Position numbers and translations under genes: made by a program. Source: Xenorhabdus indica (lineage in GTDB: Bacteria > Pseudomonadota > Gammaproteobacteria > Enterobacterales > Enterobacteriaceae). Taken from it: DNA of 64,000 nt. A model generated the notes under the pieces. It was not told the origin of the DNA. It ran no database searches and worked only from the letters and a program-made list of their open reading frames with translations. Each line of letters starts with the position of its first letter. Position 1 is the stretch's first letter. Shown here in pieces: positions 55,162 through 64,000 of this stretch. The DNA is taken from positions 1 through 64,000 of the forward strand of contig NZ_NKHP01000019.1 in assembly GCF_014467235.1 (NCBI RefSeq), given 5' to 3'.

Positions 55162-55779
55162 ATGCTACTCAGTGTCCTTTATATCATTGGTATCACGGCT
55201 GAAGCCATGACAGGTGCCTTAGCCGCAGGTCGTCGAAAAATGGATGTGTTCGGCGTAATTATTATTGCTTCTGTAACAGCCATTGGTGGTGGTTCCGTTC
55301 GTGATATTATTCTGGGCCACTATCCGCTTGGTTGGGTTAAAAACCCAGAATACATTGTGACTGTTGCCTGCGCCGCAGTAGTCACCATTTGGGTTGCCCC
55401 AATGATGAAACACCTTCGACGTTTATTTCTTATTCTTGATGCGATTGGTTTAATTGTTTTTTCAATTATTGGCGCACAAATCGCATTGGATATGCACTAC
55501 AGCCCAATCATTGCCGCCATTGCCGCTGTTATTACCGGTGTTTTTGGTGGAGTACTGCGCGATATGTTTTGTAACACCATTCCATTAGTGTTCCAGAAAG
55601 AGATCTACGCTGGTGTCTCTTTTGCGGCTGCTTGGTTATATATCGCGTTACTACAGACGCCACTGCATCCAAACAGCGTAATTATCATCACCCTTATCAC
55701 AGGCCTAACCGCCCGTTTGATTGCTATTCGCTATCGTCTTGGATTACCTATCTTCAATTATGATGGTGCTGACCATTGA
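55162..55779 (+). CDS. yicG: Inner membrane protein YicG (UPF0126/TRIC family)
   Basis: This 205-residue membrane protein has two copies of the family unit: [20 protein letters not shown] with [17 protein letters not shown], and [20 protein letters not shown] with [20 protein letters not shown]. About seven membrane segments are visible. The GGGSVRD and GGVLRD motifs are the family hallmarks; bacterial relatives of TRIC channels are trimeric cation channels. E. coli yicG lies next to ligB, as here. Confidence 0.92.
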   Translation: MLLSVLYIIGITAEAMTGALAAGRRKMDVFGVIIIASVTAIGGGSVRDIILGHYPLGWVKNPEYIVTVACAAVVTIWVAPMMKHLRRLFLILDAIGLIVFSIIGAQIALDMHYSPIIAAIAAVITGVFGGVLRDMFCNTIPLVFQKEIYAGVSFAAAWLYIALLQTPLHPNSVIIITLITGLTARLIAIRYRLGLPIFNYDGADH

Positions 55780-55897
55780 TATTAATCTGGGCGTTTGGAG
55801 CAAGTGCTTGCTCCTTCGCTCTTGCATGTTTACCTGTCTACCGATTTCTTTTCTGCATTTTCCCGTTCTACATTTCCCAACTTCCCGACAAAGAGAA

Positions 55898-58642
<2,745 letters not shown>

Positions 58643-58696
58643 ACTAAGTTTCAGTATTATGCCCAGTCATTTATTTATCTGTGGAGTAGCACACAT

Positions 58697-58972
58697 ATGG
58701 CACGCGTAACTGTTCAAGACGCAGTAGAAAAAATTGGTAACCGTTTTGACCTGGTGTTGGTCGCTGCTCGCCGAGCACGCCAATTGCAGGTAGGTGGAAA
58801 AGATCCTCTTGTTCCAGAAGAAAACGATAAGATGACTGTTATCGCTCTGCGTGAAATCGAGCAAGGTCTTATTAATAATAAAATTCTTGATGTTCGTGAA
58901 CGTCAAGAGCAGCAGGAGCAAGAAGCTGCAGAAATCAAAGCTGTTTCTGCTATCGCCGACGGTCGTCGTTAA
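58697..58972 (+). CDS. rpoZ: RNA polymerase omega subunit
   Basis: This 91-residue protein begins [20 protein letters not shown] and continues [40 protein letters not shown], as in enterobacterial RpoZ. Omega helps assemble beta-prime and forms part of the first ppGpp site; the ppGpp metabolic gene spoT follows directly. The length is normal. Confidence 0.97.
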   Translation: MARVTVQDAVEKIGNRFDLVLVAARRARQLQVGGKDPLVPEENDKMTVIALREIEQGLINNKILDVRERQEQQEQEAAEIKAVSAIADGRR

Positions 58973-58990
58973 TTTTACGGTAGGTCTGCC

Positions 58991-61102
58991 TTGTACCTGT
59001 TTGAAAGCCTGAACCAGCTTGTACTTAAATATTTGCCTGAAGATCAAATTGATCTATTAAAGCAGGCTTATGTCGTAGCACGGGATGCCCACGAAGGGCA
59101 AACCCGATCCAGTGGTGAGCCGTATATTACTCATCCTGTCGCTGTTGCTTGTATTCTGGCTGAGATGCGTCTTGACCATGAAACACTTATGGCCGCACTT
59201 CTGCATGACGTCATTGAAGATACACCAGCAACATTTCAGGATATTGAGCAATTATTCGGCACCACCGTCGCCGGATTAGTGGAAGGTGTCTCCAAACTGG
59301 ACAAGCTGAACTTCCGTGATAAAAAGGAAGCTCAGGCCGAAAACTTCCGCAAGATGATCATGGCAATGGTACAGGATATCCGTGTCATTCTGATCAAATT
59401 GGCAGACCGAACACATAACATGCGAACCCTTGGTTCTCTGCGCCCTGATAAACGGCGGCGCATCGCCAGGGAAACGTTGGAAATCTACAGTCCGTTGGCC
59501 CATCGACTGGGGATTCATCACCTGAAAACAGAACTGGAAGAGCTTGGTTTTGAAGCTTTGTATCCTAACCGCTATCGGGTGATTAAAGAGGTTGTTAAAG
59601 CTGCTCGTGGCAACCGTAAGGAAATGATACAGAAAATTCTGGCAGAAATTGAAGGCAGATTAACGGATGCGGGCATCCAATGTACCGTCAATGGACGGGA
59701 AAAACATCTCTACTCTATCTATCGCAAGATGCACCTGAAAGAACAGCGTTTTCATTCCATTATGGATATTTACGCGTTCCGTGTCATCGTCGACAACCTT
59801 GATACCTGTTATCGTGTTTTAGGGCAAATGCACAGTCTGTATAAACCCCGTCCCGGTAGGGTGAAAGATTATATTGCCATTCCTAAAGCCAACGGCTATC
59901 AATCCTTGCATACCTCTCTTATCGGTCCACACGGAGTACCTGTTGAAGTCCAGATCCGGACAGAAGACATGGATCAAATGGCAGAGATGGGGGTTGCGGC
60001 ACACTGGGCTTATAAAGAACAAGGGGAATCAGGCACTACAGCGCAAGTCCGTGCCCAACGTTGGATGCAAAGCCTGCTGGAACTTCAGCAGAGCGCTGGT
60101 AGCTCTTTCGAATTCATTGAAAGCGTTAAATCTGATCTATTCCCTGATGAGATTTACGTTTTTACTCCTGAAGGACGTATTGTGGAATTACCGGCAGGTG
60201 CAACACCTGTTGACTTTGCTTATGCTGTCCATACGGATATTGGTCACGCTTGTGTCGGGGCTCGAGTTGATCGTCTGCCTTACCCACTATCTCAGACCCT
60301 AAGCAGCGGGCAAACTGTCGAAATCATTACCGCCCCAAGCGCCCGCCCTAATGCGGCATGGCTGAATTTTGTCGTCAGCTCTAAAGCACGCGCTAAAATA
60401 CGCCAGTTACTGAAAAACCTTAAACGGGATGATTCCGTTAGTCTGGGACGGCGTCTGCTCAATCATGCACTTGGCAATGGTCTGAAAATTAACGATATTC
60501 CACAGGAAAATATCGACAGAGAATTGGCAAGAATGAAACTCGCTTCACTTGATGACCTGCTGGCAGAGATCGGTTTAGGTAATGCGATGAGTGTTGTCGT
60601 TGCTCATAATCTATTGGGTGCTACAGAAAAAATTCCGAATGGTAGTAATAGTCAATCCCGTAAGCTGCCAATTAAAGGTGCCGATGGCATCCTGATTACC
60701 TTTGCTAAGTGTTGCCGACCGATTCCGGGTGACCCGATTATTTCCCATATCAGTCCGGGGAAAGGTTTAGTTATCCATCACGAATCTTGCCGTAATATCC
60801 GTGGTTATCAAAAAGAGCCGGAAAAATTCATGCCTGTTGAATGGGATAAAGATATCAATAGCGATTTCATCGCTGAAATTAAAGTTGATATGTTTAACCA
60901 TCAGGGAGCACTGGCAAATCTGACAGCAGCGATTAATGATGCAAATTCCAGCATCCAAAGCATGAATACCGAGGAAAAAGATGGCCGTGTTTATTGTGCT
61001 TTCATCAGGCTGACAGCCAAAGACCGTATCCAGTTGGCAAATATCATGCGTAAGATACGTGTTATGCCGGATGTACTACGAGTCAGCCGTAACCGAAACT
61101 AG
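58991..61102 (+). CDS. spoT: Bifunctional (p)ppGpp synthetase/hydrolase SpoT
   Basis: This 703-residue protein is close to E. coli SpoT throughout. The HD hydrolase domain includes ALLHDVIEDTPATFQDIEQL and KLADRTHNMRTLGSLRPDKR; the synthetase-like domain includes GREKHLYSIYRKMHLKEQRF and RPGRVKDYIAIPKANGYQSL; then a TGS domain (IYVFTPEGRIVELPAGATPV) and a C-terminal ACT domain (DMFNHQGALANLTAAINDAN). The start is TTG, as in E. coli (MYLFESLNQL). It sets the ppGpp level under starvation. Confidence 0.97.
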   Translation: MYLFESLNQLVLKYLPEDQIDLLKQAYVVARDAHEGQTRSSGEPYITHPVAVACILAEMRLDHETLMAALLHDVIEDTPATFQDIEQLFGTTVAGLVEGVSKLDKLNFRDKKEAQAENFRKMIMAMVQDIRVILIKLADRTHNMRTLGSLRPDKRRRIARETLEIYSPLAHRLGIHHLKTELEELGFEALYPNRYRVIKEVVKAARGNRKEMIQKILAEIEGRLTDAGIQCTVNGREKHLYSIYRKMHLKEQRFHSIMDIYAFRVIVDNLDTCYRVLGQMHSLYKPRPGRVKDYIAIPKANGYQSLHTSLIGPHGVPVEVQIRTEDMDQMAEMGVAAHWAYKEQGESGTTAQVRAQRWMQSLLELQQSAGSSFEFIESVKSDLFPDEIYVFTPEGRIVELPAGATPVDFAYAVHTDIGHACVGARVDRLPYPLSQTLSSGQTVEIITAPSARPNAAWLNFVVSSKARAKIRQLLKNLKRDDSVSLGRRLLNHALGNGLKINDIPQENIDRELARMKLASLDDLLAEIGLGNAMSVVVAHNLLGATEKIPNGSNSQSRKLPIKGADGILITFAKCCRPIPGDPIISHISPGKGLVIHHESCRNIRGYQKEPEKFMPVEWDKDINSDFIAEIKVDMFNHQGALANLTAAINDANSSIQSMNTEEKDGRVYCAFIRLTAKDRIQLANIMRKIRVMPDVLRVSRNRN

Positions 61103-61107
61103 AGGTT

Positions 61108-61833
61108 ATGAATCCTAAACGTTATGCACGTATTTGTCAGATGATGGCAATGCGTCAACCTGACCTGACGATTTGTTTAGAAGAAGTACATAAGCCCCAT
61201 AATGTATCCGCAGTTATTCGCTCTGCGGATGCAGTTGGCATTCATCAAATCCATGCCATTTGGCCTGCTCATCAGTTACAGACTCAACTCTCCTCTGCGG
61301 CAGGTAGTAACAGTTGGGTTCAAGTAGAAACCCACTCATCTATTGAAAACGCTATTAGCCAGTTTAAGACAGCCGGAATGCAGATATTAGCCACCAATCT
61401 TTCTGATAAAGCGGCTGATTTCCGTCAAATTGATTACACTAAACCTACCTGCATCATTATGGGGCAGGAAAAGAAAGGGATTTCCAAACAGGCTATCGCG
61501 CTGGCAGATTATGACATTATCATTCCGATGGCAGGTATGGTTCAGTCACTGAATGTCTCTGTTGCCTCTGCTCTGATCCTGTATGAAGCACAACGGCAAC
61601 GCCAACTCGCTGGTATGTATCAGCGGGAGGAAAGTACTCTCTCCGAAGAGGAGCAACAAAAGTTACTGTTTGAAGGCGGATACCCTGTTTTAGCTGCGGT
61701 CGCACATCGTAAAGGGTTGGAACGACCGTTCATTAATAAACAAGGGCAAATTATCGCAAGTGAATCTTGGTGGGCAACATTGCAGGCAACGACCACCACC
61801 AACAGGGAAATCAATCACACTGACGGAGAATAG
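61108..61833 (+). CDS. trmH: tRNA (guanosine-18-2'-O)-methyltransferase
   Basis: This 241-residue SPOUT enzyme has the TrmH motifs: NPKRYARICQMMAMRQPDLT, HNVSAVIRSADAVGIHQIHA, IMGQEKKGISKQAIALADYD, and IPMAGMVQSLNVSVASALIL, the last two building the SAM-binding knot. It methylates the ribose of G18 in tRNA. It starts five bases after spoT and ends two bases before recG. Confidence 0.96.
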   Translation: MNPKRYARICQMMAMRQPDLTICLEEVHKPHNVSAVIRSADAVGIHQIHAIWPAHQLQTQLSSAAGSNSWVQVETHSSIENAISQFKTAGMQILATNLSDKAADFRQIDYTKPTCIIMGQEKKGISKQAIALADYDIIIPMAGMVQSLNVSVASALILYEAQRQRQLAGMYQREESTLSEEEQQKLLFEGGYPVLAAVAHRKGLERPFINKQGQIIASESWWATLQATTTTNREINHTDGE

Positions 61834-61835
61834 GT

Positions 61836-63917
61836 ATGAAAGGCCGATTACTTGATGCCATCCCATTAACCACTTTACATGGTGTTGGAACCAATCAGGT
61901 GACTAAACTTGCCAAGTTGGGATTGGTCAATCTACAGGATTTATTGTTGCATTTACCTCTCCGTTATGAAGATCAAACCCGCCTATATGCTATTAACGAT
62001 GTATTACCCGGTATTTATGCTACAGTGATGGGTGAAATATTGCGTACCAATGTGACTTTTGGGCGGCGGCGCATAATGACCTGTCAAATCAGCGACGGAA
62101 CAGGCATATTAACTCTGCGTTTTTTCAATTTCACTGCTGCCATGAAGAATAGTCTGGCGGAAGGCAAGCATATCATTGCTTATGGGGAAATCCGCCGCGG
62201 CGCCCAAGGCACCGAAATTATCCATCCAGAATACAAAATCCAGCAACACGCTGAACGTATTCAATTGCAAAATACATTAACACCTGTCTATCCCACGACA
62301 GAGGGTGTGCGCCAAACCACACTACGCAAGTTAATCGAACAAGCTCTGGAATTACTTGATACTTGCGCAATTAATGAATTATTGCCAGATCAGTTTAGTC
62401 AGCACATTATCAGCCTTCCCAATGCTCTGCGTACTCTGCACCGTCCACCCCCAGATATTTCTCTGGCGGATTTGGAAAATGGTAAACATCCAGCACAACG
62501 CCGATTAATTCTGGAAGAGCTGCTGGCTCATCATTTAAGTATGCTGGCGGTCAGAGCCGGAGCTCAACGTTTCCATGCCCAACCGCTCACAGCAGATAAT
62601 TCGTTAAAACAGCAATTACTGGATCAACTCCCTTTTTCGCCAACATGTGCGCAGGAACGTGTAGTAAGGGAAATAGAGCATGATCTGGAAAAAAATGTCC
62701 CGATGATGCGGCTGATACAAGGTGATGTCGGTTCCGGCAAAACGCTGGTGGCAGCTTTCGCTGCAATACGGGCGATTGTACACGGTAAGCAGGTTGCCTT
62801 AATGGCTCCGACCGAACTTCTTGCGGAGCAACATGCCAACACGTTTCGCCAGTGGTTTGAACCACTTGGTATTCAGGTAGGATGGCTTGCGGGTAAGCAA
62901 AAAGGCAAGGCGCGCCAAGCGCAACAAGAAGCCATTGCCAGTGGTCAGGTCAGTATGGTCGTCGGTACTCACGCAATGTTTCAGGAGCAAGTTAAATTTG
63001 CCGGGCTGGCATTGGTCATTATTGATGAACAACACCGATTCGGTGTTCATCAACGTCTGGCTCTTTGGGAAAAAGGACGTGAACAGGGGTTTCATCCTCA
63101 TCAACTGATCATGACCGCAACACCTATTCCACGAACATTGGCAATGACCGCTTATGCCGATTTAGATACTTCCATTATTGATGAACTTCCCCCAGGACGA
63201 ACACCTGTAACAACTGTCGCTATCCCTGATACTCGTCGGAATGAAATTATTCAGCGTATTAAAAGTGCTTGTTTAGATGAAGGACGTCAGGCTTATTGGG
63301 TATGTACCCTGATTGAAGACTCCGAAGTTCTGGAAGCACAAGCTGCTCAAGTTACCAGTGAAGAATTGGCCCTGGCGCTACCTGAGCTGAAAACCGGCCT
63401 CGTGCATGGGCGGATGAAACCGGCGGAAAAGCAATCCATTATGGAGGCTTTCAAGCGAGGTGAATTACAGTTATTGGTTGCCACCACGGTGATTGAAGTC
63501 GGTGTGGATGTTCCTAACGCCAGTCTGATGATTATCGACAATCCTGAACGATTAGGGTTGGCTCAGTTACACCAACTCCGTGGCCGTGTCGGGCGTGGAG
63601 CTGTAGCTTCCCACTGTGTCCTGCTCTATAAAACACCGCTGACCCACACAGCCAAAATACGTCTGCAAGTCCTACGGGATAGTAATGATGGTTTTGTCAT
63701 TGCCCAAAGAGATCTGGAAATTCGAGGACCAGGTGAACTGCTTGGTACGCGTCAGACTGGTAACGTCGAATTTAGGATTGCCGATTTATTAAGGGATCAG
63801 GGAATGCTCCCCGAAGTGCAACGTATTTCCCACTATATCCATCAACACTATCCTGAACATGCCAAAGCACTGATTGAACGCTGGCTATCCGACCGTTCGC
63901 AATACAGTCATGCTTAA
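61836..63917 (+). CDS. recG: ATP-dependent DNA helicase RecG
   Basis: This 693-residue protein has the wedge/OB domain (about 50-150: LLLHLPLRYEDQTRLYAIND), Walker A in GDVGSGKTLVAAFAAIRAIV, motif II DEQHRFGVHQR, motif III TATPIPRTLAMT, and motif VI LHQLRGRVGRGAVASHCVLL, ending in the RecG C-terminal region. It reverses stalled forks and processes Holliday junctions. It is the last gene of the block, with a terminator 36 bases after the stop. Confidence 0.97.
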   Translation: MKGRLLDAIPLTTLHGVGTNQVTKLAKLGLVNLQDLLLHLPLRYEDQTRLYAINDVLPGIYATVMGEILRTNVTFGRRRIMTCQISDGTGILTLRFFNFTAAMKNSLAEGKHIIAYGEIRRGAQGTEIIHPEYKIQQHAERIQLQNTLTPVYPTTEGVRQTTLRKLIEQALELLDTCAINELLPDQFSQHIISLPNALRTLHRPPPDISLADLENGKHPAQRRLILEELLAHHLSMLAVRAGAQRFHAQPLTADNSLKQQLLDQLPFSPTCAQERVVREIEHDLEKNVPMMRLIQGDVGSGKTLVAAFAAIRAIVHGKQVALMAPTELLAEQHANTFRQWFEPLGIQVGWLAGKQKGKARQAQQEAIASGQVSMVVGTHAMFQEQVKFAGLALVIIDEQHRFGVHQRLALWEKGREQGFHPHQLIMTATPIPRTLAMTAYADLDTSIIDELPPGRTPVTTVAIPDTRRNEIIQRIKSACLDEGRQAYWVCTLIEDSEVLEAQAAQVTSEELALALPELKTGLVHGRMKPAEKQSIMEAFKRGELQLLVATTVIEVGVDVPNASLMIIDNPERLGLAQLHQLRGRVGRGAVASHCVLLYKTPLTHTAKIRLQVLRDSNDGFVIAQRDLEIRGPGELLGTRQTGNVEFRIADLLRDQGMLPEVQRISHYIHQHYPEHAKALIERWLSDRSQYSHA

Positions 63918-63952
63918 TCAATGAGCTATCATACTTATAAGATATTTAAAAA

Positions 63953-63983
63953 AAATGCCGCTGATAATTTCAGCGGCATTTTT
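63953..63983 (+). terminator. Terminator of the gmk-recG block
   Basis: AAATGCCGCTGA and TCAGCGGCATTT form a perfect 12-base stem with a five-base loop, followed by TT. The A-run on the left makes it useful in both directions. Confidence 0.88.
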
Positions 63984-64000
63984 AGCCAAGATATCAGGCA

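Overview
The window comes from a gammaproteobacterial chromosome of the order Enterobacterales, most likely the insect-pathogen branch of Morganellaceae (Xenorhabdus or Photorhabdus, with Xenorhabdus favoured). The housekeeping genes are close to their Escherichia coli counterparts (spoT, recG, dpp, glyQS, yhjD, yhjJ). The accessory genes are the kind those genera carry: a ShlA/XhlA-type two-partner haemolysin, Rhs polymorphic toxins, SymE-like proteins and a complete type VI secretion (T6SS) cluster. Genus assignment is inference; no rRNA is present.

Layout. (1) 1-2.6 kb is a graveyard of mobile DNA: IS66 fragments, a frameshifted primase cut by an IS66 fragment, a phage-type XRE regulator with its own operator, and a SymE-like gene. 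(2) 2.7-7.7 kb, minus strand: an Rhs protein with an EndoU nuclease tip and its immunity gene; the Rhs frame is broken by an amber codon and a one-base frameshift. (3) 8.0-9.2 kb: a 4-OT-type tautomerase and yhjD. (4) 9.5-15.7 kb, minus strand: a TpsB-TpsA haemolysin operon. (5) 16.3-37.7 kb: the T6SS. hcp is divergent from tssB-C-E-F-G-fha-J-K-L-H-(VasH-like)-vasI-tssA-tssM-tagA, the gene order of the Vibrio cholerae VAS cluster. The VasH position is held by a GAF plus Fis-type HTH protein with no AAA+ sigma-54 domain. No vgrG or PAAR gene lies in the window. The cluster ends in an Rhs scrap and a second, broken symE copy. (6) 38.1-46.5 kb, minus strand: yhjJ, a pdeK (yhjK) remnant reduced to its membrane/HAMP part, and dppABCDF. 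(7) tRNA-Pro(TGG), glyQS, then tag, avtA, yidQ, yidR, yicG and ligB. (8) 58-63.9 kb: the gmk-rpoZ-spoT-trmH-recG block.

yhjD, yhjJ, pdeK and dpp belong to one neighbourhood in E. coli, so the haemolysin plus T6SS (about 9.4-38.1 kb) reads as an accessory island placed between yhjD and yhjJ. The T6SS could deliver Rhs-type effectors into competitors, the EndoU immunity protein would protect siblings, and the TPS haemolysin would act on eukaryotic host cells. Points that deserve checking are the VasH-like protein without AAA+, the broken Rhs with intact toxin tip and immunity gene, the two symE copies tied to rhs DNA at both ends of the accessory block, the truncated c-di-GMP phosphodiesterase, and a CRP site plus an oppositely facing terminator between avtA and yidQ that may mark an unannotated transcript.
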